The notes under the pieces are model-generated. The model was not told the origin of the DNA. It was given only the letters and a program-made list of their open reading frames with translations, and made no database searches. Positions 7,569 through 13,358 of a stretch of DNA of 17,967 nt are shown piece after piece. Location: the NCBI GenBank assembly GCA_964402955.1, contig CAYOEZ010000084.1, positions 1 to 17,967 on the forward strand, read 5' to 3'. How positions within the stretch are numbered: the first letter of the stretch is position 1; every line of letters starts with the position of its first letter. A program made the translations under genes and the position numbers. Source of the DNA: CAYOEZ01 sp964402955 (GTDB lineage Bacteria > Chloroflexota > DTOL01 > DAOUCN01).

Positions 7569-7788
7569 GGGGAGGGGGGCTCTCGAGGAAAGGAGGTGAT
7601 GACAAAATGTCAGAACCAGCACGACCGGCCAACGGGAGCCCAGCCACGCCAGTGTATGATCCTCGCAAGATCAGCAGGGTGAGACTCTTCCGCGATATGA
7701 AGAGCCTCTGGGTGTGGTATGAGGACCTTGGGGTGTGGAGACGGTTTATGATCGTCGAGCTCTCCTAGCCTCGCCGATCCCCCCTCCC
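7569..7788. repeat. G-run/C-run inverted repeat flanking microprotein gene
   Basis: GGGGAGGGGGG (7569-7579) precedes the 53-aa gene, and CCCCCCTCCC (7779-7788), complementary to its last 10 bases, follows the stop. In RNA the two arms could close a loop around the whole gene. The extreme base composition of both tracts makes chance pairing easier than usual. Confidence 0.4.
7607..7768 (+). CDS. 53-aa tryptophan-rich microprotein (WVW family)
   Basis: This short gene encodes 53 residues, beginning MSEPARPANGSPATP and ending VELS. Its ribosome site, AAAGGAGGTGA at 7589-7599, is a full complement to the usual 16S 3' end, 7 bases before the ATG. The core LWVWYEDLGVWRRF aligns with YWVWSQRWGSWEYR in the gene at 7076 as WVWxxxxGxW, followed seven residues later by E. 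The N-terminus is proline- and alanine-rich and probably disordered. The function is unknown. The strong ribosome site and shared motif argue that it is real despite its size. Confidence 0.6.
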   Translation: MSEPARPANGSPATPVYDPRKISRVRLFRDMKSLWVWYEDLGVWRRFMIVELS

Positions 7789-7811
7789 TTCCCCCTTATG
7801 CATCTATTGTA

Positions 7812-7822
7812 GCACGTCGTGC
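7812..7822. promoter_or_regulatory. 11-bp palindrome upstream of membrane-HTH gene
   Basis: GCACG-T-CGTGC is a perfect 5+1+5 inverted repeat 30 bases before the start at 7853. It may be an operator for the HTH protein encoded just downstream. I cannot see clear -35 and -10 boxes around it. Confidence 0.3.
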
Positions 7823-7852
7823 AAGTAGTCGACAGATATGGAGTCAGACATC

Positions 7853-8491
7853 ATGTTGAAACGCGTTGGGCAGTTCCTCGATGACACCTTACTAATCGTG
7901 TTGCTCGTGGCCACCGTTGGTCACATTGCGGCTTTCATGCAAACGTACGAGGAGCCATCCTTCCGGTGGGCTGCGTGGCTACAAGCGGTTGGCATCGACC
8001 TGGCCACGCTGCGAGCATCGTACTTGTACAAGATCTATGGCACTGGTCAAGCCCGATCCATTGCGCTTGTGGCCGTGGTCTTTTTTTCCGTCTGCAGTGC
8101 CATCCTGAACTTTGCCTACTACGTCAGGGCTGGCGCCGATATTCTGATTGCTGTCCCTATGGCCGCCTTCTTCCCTGTGGCGATCACGATCCTCTCGTAT
8201 CTGCGCGGCGCACAGGATATGTCGGCCGAGCGGCGGGACAGACGGCTGGCTGGACGGACGGGTGGACAGATCGGGACGTCCGAGTCTCACACTGTCCAGT
8301 CATTGGACGACATTGGACGGACCTTGCCTGAGGGGCGGACAGAACAAAGAGCGGCTGTCGGCCAGCTCAGAGCCCAGGGTTTGACTTTGCGGGAGATCAG
8401 CGACCAAACCGGCGTGCCCAAGTCGACGATCAGCGTGTGGCTACGCAAAGCAGAGCAAGCGGAGGGCAACGATGGGGCTACCGGCGGCTGA
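7853..8491 (+). CDS. Membrane protein with C-terminal helix-turn-helix
   Basis: This 212-aa protein has three clear hydrophobic segments plus one weaker one in the first 120 residues (for example LLIVLLVATVGHIAAFM and ALVAVVFFSVCSAILNFAYY). An Arg/Gly-rich linker follows, then a helix-turn-helix at about residues 174-199 (LTLREISDQTGVPKSTISVW). A membrane block joined to a resolvase-style HTH is the layout of DUF2637/Spd-like proteins on actinobacterial conjugative plasmids, and I suggest an analogous role from layout only. The start at 7853 has GGAG 9 bases upstream. The ATG at 7838 has none. The gene overlaps the next by 20 bases. Its linker DNA carries many GGAC words. Confidence 0.7.
   Translation: MLKRVGQFLDDTLLIVLLVATVGHIAAFMQTYEEPSFRWAAWLQAVGIDLATLRASYLYKIYGTGQARSIALVAVVFFSVCSAILNFAYYVRAGADILIAVPMAAFFPVAITILSYLRGAQDMSAERRDRRLAGRTGGQIGTSESHTVQSLDDIGRTLPEGRTEQRAAVGQLRAQGLTLREISDQTGVPKSTISVWLRKAEQAEGNDGATGG
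8236..8340 (+). repeat. Cluster of GGAC iterons in linker coding DNA
   Basis: GGAC begins at 8236, 8252, 8256, 8264, 8274, 8305, 8315, 8319 and 8337, with reverse GTCC at 8278 and 8294: eleven words in 105 bases. CATTGGACG occurs twice exactly 10 bases apart (8301 and 8311). The core matches the GGACA word in the repeats upstream of the STAND gene. It may be a protein binding array, an iteron-like origin or centromere site, or a by-product of the Arg/Gly-rich linker codons. Confidence 0.4.
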
Positions 8492-8789
8492 TCAACGTTT
8501 GTCTCCGTACCTGTGCCGCTGGTGCCGCAATGGGCGCTCGTTGAACGAGGCGCACGAGAACTGCCTGGCCGGCGGCAAGTTTGACCGCTTCTGGCCTGTC
8601 GCTGACGCCGTCATCAGCGACGTCCCGCCTTTCCCTGTCCATGACATGGCCACTGGCAAGATGTCGCCGTACGAAACACGAGTCATCGTCTACTTCTACC
8701 TGTGGCTGATCGCCAAGCAGTACCAGGAGGAACCAGTCAGGGCAATCAGAGTCACATCTGGACTCAGTGGGGAGCAGGAGAATGGGTAG
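8472..8789 (+). CDS. Small CCHC zinc-binding-like protein
   Basis: This 105-aa protein overlaps the membrane-HTH gene by 20 bases and starts 6 bases after GGAGG. Residues 15-31 read CRWCRNGRSLNEAHENC, a C-x2-C-x9-H-x2-C arrangement fitting a zinc knuckle. The rest (FWPVADAVISDVPPFPVHD...) is not recognised. The overlap with both neighbours implies translational coupling. A nucleic-acid or protein-binding adaptor is plausible but is inference from the cysteine pattern alone. Confidence 0.6.
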   Translation: MGLPAADQRLSPYLCRWCRNGRSLNEAHENCLAGGKFDRFWPVADAVISDVPPFPVHDMATGKMSPYETRVIVYFYLWLIAKQYQEEPVRAIRVTSGLSGEQENG

Positions 8790-9180
8790 GAAGCAAGCGA
8801 CGTCGATGCCGAGAATCACGCCGTATCAGGTAAGGGATTGTCTGAAGGACATCCACCACGGCACAGCTATTCACGATAGCCCGTTGCTGCGGCTACCGAT
8901 GGTCACGAAGCTTGCAGCGCAGAAGTACCGCGGGTCGTACTGGAGCCAATCTCACGCCCTGCGCGATATCATCGTGGACATCTGCCGCCAGCTCAGCATG
9001 GATGACCACTTGGGGCGCCGAGCACACCGGGCTGCGACGTTCCTCAAGGTATACGTTCTGGACGAGCAGAGCGTCGCCCAGGCGGCCCGTACCCTTGGCG
9101 TTTATCGCACCACCGTCTACGAATACGTCATGCCGGATGCATATGCTCTGATTGCCGATGAGTTGCAGCGTTACTGTTGA
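8782..9180 (+). CDS. Small helix-turn-helix protein
   Basis: This 132-aa soluble protein carries a probable helix-turn-helix at residues about 96-117 (DEQSVAQAARTLGVYRTTVY), resembling a sigma-region-4 or resolvase-style HTH. The N-terminal 90 residues are helical and unrecognised. I place the start at the ATG at 8782, which has GGGGAG about 7 bases upstream. A GTG five codons earlier is possible. It overlaps the CCHC gene by 8 bases. A DNA-binding regulator of this operon is the simplest reading. Confidence 0.65.
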   Translation: MGRKQATSMPRITPYQVRDCLKDIHHGTAIHDSPLLRLPMVTKLAAQKYRGSYWSQSHALRDIIVDICRQLSMDDHLGRRAHRAATFLKVYVLDEQSVAQAARTLGVYRTTVYEYVMPDAYALIADELQRYC

Positions 9181-9242
9181 GGAGACAGACGCTGCGCATA
9201 AGGGAAGATCTCTTGGAACTCGGAATCGAAGGAGGAAACATC

Positions 9243-9620
9243 ATGACTACCGCTGAAGGGGAGCATCGCTCCGATCGATCAAAGCTGGATGCAGACGAGC
9301 CGACGGTGACGAATGGGCGTTGCTTGGTGCTCTTGCCCGACGGAAGGAGCAAGACTGATGCTGAGATGCATGACCGGACAACAGTCTGTCGACGTGATGT
9401 CGCTGAACACCTACCCCGAGACACGGAGTTGCCCGAGGATCTAGCGGGCAGCCTGCAACGCCAGGCCATGACAAGTGGGCAGGCTCTGGTCGAGGAGCGT
9501 ATCCTACTCTTCGAACAAGAAATACTCACGATTCTGAAGGGCCTGAGTTGCATGTCACCAGGGACTGATCCTTGGACGGATCCAGAGGACTTTCTCAGAC
9601 TCCTGGCGCGCCTTGGGTAA
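9243..9620 (+). CDS. Hypothetical acidic protein
   Basis: This is a 125-aa unrecognised soluble protein. The start at 9243 is chosen for AAGGAGG ending about 8 bases upstream. An in-frame TTG at 9177 overlaps the previous stop but lacks a good site. The N-terminal half is polar and acidic. The C-terminal half has an amphipathic helix (ALVEERILLFEQEILTILKG) and ends in FLRLLARLG. It follows the HTH gene by 62 bases in the same direction. Confidence 0.6.
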   Translation: MTTAEGEHRSDRSKLDADEPTVTNGRCLVLLPDGRSKTDAEMHDRTTVCRRDVAEHLPRDTELPEDLAGSLQRQAMTSGQALVEERILLFEQEILTILKGLSCMSPGTDPWTDPEDFLRLLARLG

Positions 9621-9703
9621 CAGGAACTGGCGGAATTCATGAGAAGACAAGGCTGTCGAGGAAACAGTAGCCGAATCTCATATACGAAGGGAGGGAGACA
9701 TCA

Positions 9704-10330
9704 ATGATGCAGCATGACTTGGTCTCACGGTTGAGGAACCCGACCCGCAGAGATGCTCAGACGATTCGAGAGTTACGGGAACACGCACTACGGTTCGGCG
9801 ACCAAAGCCTGCAGAAAGCTGCAATCAGCGGGCTGGAGAAGATCGGCGGAAGTGAAGCGGTCTTGGCACTGACTCAGAGATTGCTTGACGAGTGGGGCAT
9901 GGGCGCAATCGAGAGAGCCATGAAGGGACTCGCCAAGCTTGCTCCTGATGGCGGGCTGCTGGCTCTGACGGCGACACTGGTGAGCGACAGCCGCTTCGTT
10001 CACCAGAAACTGAGACTGCTGTCCGACGCAGCCAGGAAGATGGACCGGGAGGACGCTGCGGAATCGCTTGAGGTCGTCTACAGACAGACCGATACCATCT
10101 GTGAACTGAGGGAATCGATACCTAAGGGCCTGGCGCTGCTGGAGAGCAACCCGCTAGATGACGTTCGGCACGGGGCGACGCTTGCACGCATTCTCGGACG
10201 AATCCCTGTCTGGGCCGGCAATGTGACTCCACCGAATGGGACCAAATTGGACAGGGCCATCGCTTACTCCCAGCAAAGAGTTCGCGGCCTCGTAGAGGTC
10301 CTAATAGGCCACCGCAGTTCTGGCATCTAG
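9704..10330 (+). CDS. HEAT-repeat-like helical protein
   Basis: This 208-aa protein is almost entirely helical. It contains paired-helix phrases typical of HEAT or armadillo-like scaffolds, such as KAAISGLEKIGGSEAVLALT and MKGLAKLAPDGGLLALTATL, spaced about 35-40 residues apart. Such folds act as protein-binding scaffolds. The ribosome site GGGAGGGAG precedes the ATG by about 6 bases. It is the last gene of the packed plus-strand series and sits 15 bases before the first structured repeat element. Confidence 0.65.
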   Translation: MMQHDLVSRLRNPTRRDAQTIRELREHALRFGDQSLQKAAISGLEKIGGSEAVLALTQRLLDEWGMGAIERAMKGLAKLAPDGGLLALTATLVSDSRFVHQKLRLLSDAARKMDREDAAESLEVVYRQTDTICELRESIPKGLALLESNPLDDVRHGATLARILGRIPVWAGNVTPPNGTKLDRAIAYSQQRVRGLVEVLIGHRSSGI

Positions 10331-10345
10331 GGCCACGGTCAGGAG

Positions 10346-10505
10346 GCTTTGCCTGCGTATGCAGATTATGGCCGCCACCCCACTCCGTCAAGGGTCAAGA
10401 CAAGCGCCCCGATAGTTTCGGCTATCGGGGCGCCCTTGACTTCGTGGGGCCCCGGCGGAAGCCTGCATGTGTAAGCAGGCAAAGCGTCTGCCCGAAAGGA
10501 GGTGA
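10346..10505 (+). repeat. Structured repeat element, copy 1, with Shine-Dalgarno
   Basis: The 140-nt core (10346-10485) is a nested inverted repeat. The arms pair as GCTTTGCCTGC/GCAGGCAAAGC (outer 11 bp), CCGCC/GGCGG, CCCCAC/GTGGGG, GTCAAGGG/CCCTTGAC and CGCCCCGATAG/CTATCGGGGCG around a TTTCGG loop, about 41 bp in all. The 3' arm GCAGGC can instead pair with the nearby GCCTGC (10461-10466) in a local hairpin, so two structures compete. AAAGGAGGTGA follows at 10495-10505. The left boundary of similarity to copy 2 is exactly the outer arm, and the right boundary is near the start codon. I read it as a structured leader RNA or a small hairpin mobile element. Confidence 0.8.
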
Positions 10506-10511
10506 TAAAAA

Positions 10512-10955
10512 GTGAGCACAAGATCGAACATAATAGCCATTGATCAATACGACAGAGTTCAAATCTATCGTCATTGGGATGGATATCCTAGCTGTGTGTT
10601 ACCCGACTTGCTGGAAGCCTTCAAATATGCGTGGCCTACGCCACGCTTTGAAGCGGCGGATTTCTTAGCTAGCGTGATCAGGGCGTGGAAGCGTGAAGGC
10701 GGCGGCAATGTCTACATCGATGGATCGCCCAAGGCATGGGAGCAAATTCACGCAGATACTGAATGGGTATACGAGATAGCGGGAACAGATGAAGGGATCA
10801 AGGTGAAAGTCTACGACTGGCACAACTACTCGCTCGATCAGGTGAATGCAAGAGCCATGAGCTTTCGGCCCTCTCCCGTGAGAACGGTAGAAATCAAGCC
10901 AACGACGACCAAAGAAGAACTAACGAGAATAGGGGAAGAACTGGCAGAGGCCTAA
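10512..10955 (+). CDS. MSTRSNI/HWDGYP family phage-like protein
   Basis: This 147-aa protein starts with GTG 6 bases after a perfect AAAGGAGGTGA. The N-terminus MSTRSNIIAIDQ followed by YRHWDGYPS matches a family of short proteins of unknown function found in phages and plasmids, which share an 'S-T-R-S-N-I ... HWDGYP' opening. The C-terminal part is mixed alpha/beta and ends in a charged helix (TKEELTRIGEELAEA). It is the payload of the first cassette, set between the 140-nt element and a hairpin. Expression is probably high, given the ribosome site, and may be controlled by the leader structure. The biochemical role is unknown. Confidence 0.75.
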   Translation: MSTRSNIIAIDQYDRVQIYRHWDGYPSCVLPDLLEAFKYAWPTPRFEAADFLASVIRAWKREGGGNVYIDGSPKAWEQIHADTEWVYEIAGTDEGIKVKVYDWHNYSLDQVNARAMSFRPSPVRTVEIKPTTTKEELTRIGEELAEA

Positions 10956-10986
10956 TCCCTTGCCCTCCCGCCAACATGGTCTGCTG

Positions 10987-11012
10987 ACAGGATAGCCTTC
11001 GGCCTATCCTGT
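10987..11012 (+). terminator. Conserved 3' cassette hairpin, copy 1
   Basis: ACAGGATAG/CTATCCTGT (9 bp) encloses a TTCG tetraloop closed by C-G, with one C-C mismatch. The block GGATAGCC..TCGG, CTATCC and TGGCGTG is shared with the hairpin after the second cassette gene. No T-run follows, so it may be a weak terminator, an RNA-stability element, or a cassette boundary. Confidence 0.6.
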
Positions 11013-11114
11013 GGCGTGTCATTGATCGCCACATACTTGCCAGGCATCGTCGCCGATGTCTTCCGCCCATCGTCGCCCGCTGTTGACTAGGCAGATCGTC
11101 CAGCTCTGGAGAAC

Positions 11115-11149
11115 TTGACAGCAGGCTATGGAATGCGTATAATACGCAT
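11115..11149 (+). promoter_or_regulatory. Consensus promoter with operator palindrome
   Basis: TTGACA (11115-11120) and TATAAT (11138-11143) are both perfect consensus with a 17-bp spacer. The perfect palindrome ATGCGTAT-A-ATACGCAT (11133-11149) contains the -10 box, so a bound repressor would block it. It lies 28 bases upstream of the antitoxin start, fitting antitoxin autorepression. Confidence 0.85.
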
Positions 11150-11176
11150 AGTACACAATTCGCGCTGGAGGAGTAC

Positions 11177-11650
11177 ATGGCATCTGCTGTGAACACCATA
11201 GGCAAGACCGATCTCGCCCGCCGCACCCGGCAGGTTCTCGACCGCGTCCGGCGCGGGCAGACTGTCATCGTGGAAAGCTACGGTGAGGAGGAAGCGGCCA
11301 TCGTTTCAATCGTTGACTACCGTCTACTCAGAGCTGTGACATGGTACCAGAACCAGCCTGCGCATGCTTCGCCGGCAAACGACGCGTCTCTTGCTCCGCG
11401 CGGGCTGACGGAGGAGGCGGTCAGGGATGCCCAAGACCGGGTGGGTGGCGACATGCAAGAAGCCTGGAATATGGTCATGGCTGCATACCTGGACGGAGAT
11501 ATCAGCGTGGGGCGAGCCGCTGAACTGCTCCACCTCTCTCGCTTCGAACTTATGCAAAGCTTCAACCAGGCCGGCATATCGCTTCGACTTGGCTCCGCCA
11601 CCGCTGAGGAAGCACGGGCAGAGGTTGAGGCGCTTCGAGGCAATGAATGA
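11177..11650 (+). CDS. Fused Phd-like/UPF0175 antitoxin
   Basis: This 157-aa antitoxin has two parts. Residues 1-55 resemble the Phd/YefM fold (NTIGKTDLARRTRQVLDRVR, then VIVESYGEEEAAIVSI). Residues about 100-157 match UPF0175 (YLDGDISVGRAAELLHLSR), whose short HTH is found in antitoxins paired with DUF3368 toxins. A linker rich in P, A and S joins them. UPF0175 proteins usually occur alone and Phd-like ones separately, so the fusion is notable. GGAGGAG lies 3 bases before the ATG. The stop overlaps the toxin start as ATGA. The protein probably binds the palindrome at 11133-11149 and neutralises the toxin. Confidence 0.8.
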   Translation: MASAVNTIGKTDLARRTRQVLDRVRRGQTVIVESYGEEEAAIVSIVDYRLLRAVTWYQNQPAHASPANDASLAPRGLTEEAVRDAQDRVGGDMQEAWNMVMAAYLDGDISVGRAAELLHLSRFELMQSFNQAGISLRLGSATAEEARAEVEALRGNE

Positions 11651-12138
11651 GGCCAAGTGTTGTTGACACCACCGTCCTCAGCAACTTCGCCCACGCTCAG
11701 CGTCCCGACCTGCTCCATCTGCTTTTCGGCAGCACTATCATCACGACACCAACTGTGATGGCCGAGCTGCGTGTGGGAGAAGACCGGAAGCTGGTACCCA
11801 CGTGTGATTGGGAGTGGCTACAGGTTCATCAACTGCCATCAGATGAGGTTGAACTAGCAGCCCAGCTCCGCCAGCAGTTGGATGCGGGCGAAACGGAGTG
11901 CCTGGCCGTCGCCCTTGCACGCAACCTCACGTTTCTGTCCGATGACTTCGCTGCCCGTCGCATGGCCTGGCAACGCGGCGTGAAAGTATCCGGCACGTTA
12001 GGCGTACTTCTGCTACTGGTACAGGATGGCCATCTGACACTTGCTGATGCAGATGACCTCCTCCGCACGTTTGTGGCCCACGGCTACCGCTCGCCGGTGA
12101 AGTCCCTGCGAGACCTGTGTGCAAGTTTAGGCGTGTGA
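11647..12138 (+). CDS. PIN-domain DUF3368 toxin
   Basis: This 163-aa toxin of the PIN (VapC-like) fold is probably an RNase. Acidic residues fit the catalytic set: D7 (VVDTTVLSN), E40 (TVMAEL), E82 and E84 (AGETECLA), and D99-D100 (FLSDD). GTLGVLLLL at about 116-124 is typical of DUF3368. It overlaps the antitoxin by ATGA, so the two are translationally coupled. The usual targets of VapC-like toxins are tRNA or rRNA, but the target here is unknown. The pair lies between the two structured-repeat cassettes. Confidence 0.85.
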   Translation: MRPSVVDTTVLSNFAHAQRPDLLHLLFGSTIITTPTVMAELRVGEDRKLVPTCDWEWLQVHQLPSDEVELAAQLRQQLDAGETECLAVALARNLTFLSDDFAARRMAWQRGVKVSGTLGVLLLLVQDGHLTLADADDLLRTFVAHGYRSPVKSLRDLCASLGV

Positions 12139-12160
12139 GGTAAACGCTCCCGCCAGAGAT

Positions 12161-12320
12161 GCTTTGCCTGCGTCCGCAGATTGTACCCGCCACCCCACTC
12201 CGTCAAGGGTCAAGACAAGCGCCCCGATAGTTTCGACCATCGGGGCGCCCTTGACTTCGTGGGGCCCTGGCGGAAGCCTGCATGTGTAAGCAGGCAAAGC
12301 GTCTGCTCGAAGGGAGGTGA
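12161..12320 (+). repeat. Structured repeat element, copy 2, with Shine-Dalgarno
   Basis: This is the second copy of the 140-nt element (core 12161-12300), with about 8 differences from copy 1. All five stems are kept except for one pair next to the TTTCGA loop. Near the left arm TGCGTATGCA becomes TGCGTCCGCA, changing a possible G-T pair into G-C. The Shine-Dalgarno AAGGGAGGTGA follows at 12310-12320 at the same distance as in copy 1. The flanking bases before GCTTTGCCTGC are unrelated in the two copies. Confidence 0.8.
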
Positions 12321-12326
12321 AGAAAA

Positions 12327-12509
12327 ATGAAGGTAGATATACCCGTCCATACCATGACTATCAAGGACGAGAACAGCGGTGAGCAAAGAACCATTACCAC
12401 ATTGCGAACTGTCATCGAGATAGCGGGAATGCTGGAGGAGATGGAAAAAGAGATCATCGATGACAAAGTAAGGGAAAAGGTTGTGGAGGCACTGGCACAA
12501 TCCAAGTAG
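12327..12509 (+). CDS. 60-aa charged protein, second cassette payload
   Basis: This 60-residue protein starts 6 bases after AAGGGAGGTGA. Residues 1-25 may form beta strands (MKVDIPVHTMTIKD). Residues 28-58 form a charged helix (IEIAGMLEEMEKEIIDDKVR) with coiled-coil character. It is unlike the product of the first cassette at 10512 and matches no family I know. Its support comes from the strong ribosome site and its place between the 140-nt element and the conserved hairpin at 12567. Confidence 0.6.
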   Translation: MKVDIPVHTMTIKDENSGEQRTITTLRTVIEIAGMLEEMEKEIIDDKVREKVVEALAQSK

Positions 12510-12566
12510 ACTGATGCGCTGATGTTCTCTGCGCCAGGCTTTGGGTCTCTGGCGATGATTACGTCT

Positions 12567-12594
12567 CAAAGGATAGCCGTCGGGCTATCCTTTG
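12567..12594 (+). terminator. Conserved 3' cassette hairpin, copy 2
   Basis: CAAAGGATAGCC/GGCTATCCTTTG is a perfect 12-bp stem with a GTCG loop, followed by GCGTGG as in copy 1. No T-run follows. The shared core with the hairpin at 10987 shows that both 5' and 3' flanks of the two cassettes are related. Confidence 0.6.
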
Positions 12595-12693
12595 GCGTGG
12601 GCCGACCACGGTGCAATGGCTCGGGAATAGTGCCTCGCAGTGCCGGGAGCACCTTCGCGTCAGCGCTTCAGCTGCCAGATCGTGGCCAGAATG

Positions 12694-12702
12694 TGATATA
12701 AT
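12694..12702 (+). promoter_or_regulatory. Extended -10 promoter candidate
   Basis: TG-A-TATAAT is an extended -10 box without a recognisable -35 box. It points toward the gene-free stretch before 13359. Confidence 0.35.
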
Positions 12703-12867
12703 AGTCCTACGGATCGCTGATTGCGGTTCTGCGACGGCGTAGTCCTGTGCTCCGGTGGCAACCTAACAGCGTCACCAACATTAACTTCATAGCCTTCCGG
12801 TGGTAGGTGCAGCAACGGCTGTTGGGTGTTCCACGAATTTGGGCATCTGCTTCCTGTCGCTTGTTGT

Positions 12868-12896
12868 TTGACCAGAGAAGGGTAGTATGGTATATA
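12868..12896 (+). promoter_or_regulatory. Strong sigma70-like promoter
   Basis: TTGACC (12868-12873) and TATATA (12891-12896) are spaced 17 bp. The expected start is near 12903, about 456 bases before the first downstream gene, giving an unusually long leader. Confidence 0.6.
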
Positions 12897-12902
12897 TCAA
12901 CC

Positions 12903-13358
12903 ATCGGCGCACGCCGGAAGCGATCCTGTACTAGCTTCCCAGAAGTGCTTCGTTCACGCGTGTGGTACGCCCCGACCGGAGGCCGTTAATCTCCATCGTC
13001 TCAGCTGGGTACTGATGCTGCATTACCGTGACCATCCCAGCTAGCATGTGGTTCTGCCGCTCACTCAAGCCAGGGGCGGCACTCTACGGGCACATCTCAA
13101 TACCATCTTCTGGGAGTGGCTCGGTAACACTGTCCTCTCAGTCGGGGGCAGCTGCACTGAGAGCATTGGGATACTTGCTCCGACCTTTGGCGCTCCTCAA
13201 GAGTGCATCTGAACAATGGCCTTCAGACCCGGACTAAATTGGCGAACCAAGCATAGGCAAGGACATAGATACCGCCCATCAGCCTCGTAAGGTCGGCTCC
13301 CATCCCCAACGGCATGGGAGTCCGACTCGCTGCTTTCGTCTGAAGGAAGTGAGGGAGC
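12903..13358 (+). ncRNA. Candidate structured leader or small RNA
   Basis: No gene is supportable in this stretch, but hairpins are frequent. They are AGCTGGG/CCCAGCT (13003-13042), CTCTCAGT/ACTGAGAG (13135-13163), and GTCGGCTCCCAT paired with ATGGGAG-T-CCGAC (13292-13326, 12 bp with one bulge). The last ends 32 bases before the ATG at 13359. Together with the promoter at 12868 this suggests a 5' leader regulating the membrane and beta-helix genes, or a separate RNA. This is inference, and no known riboswitch is recognised. Confidence 0.35.

Noticed and set aside
10346..12320. CRISPR or integron attC interpretation of the paired repeats
   Set aside because: There are only two copies, 1.8 kb apart, with no regular spacers and no R'/R'' core sites or integrase.
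12735..12900. Minus-strand open frame containing PEGYEVNVGDAVRLPPEH
   Set aside because: It is locally protein-like but has no start, no ribosome site and no supported ends. It could be a tiny remnant, too weak to annotate.
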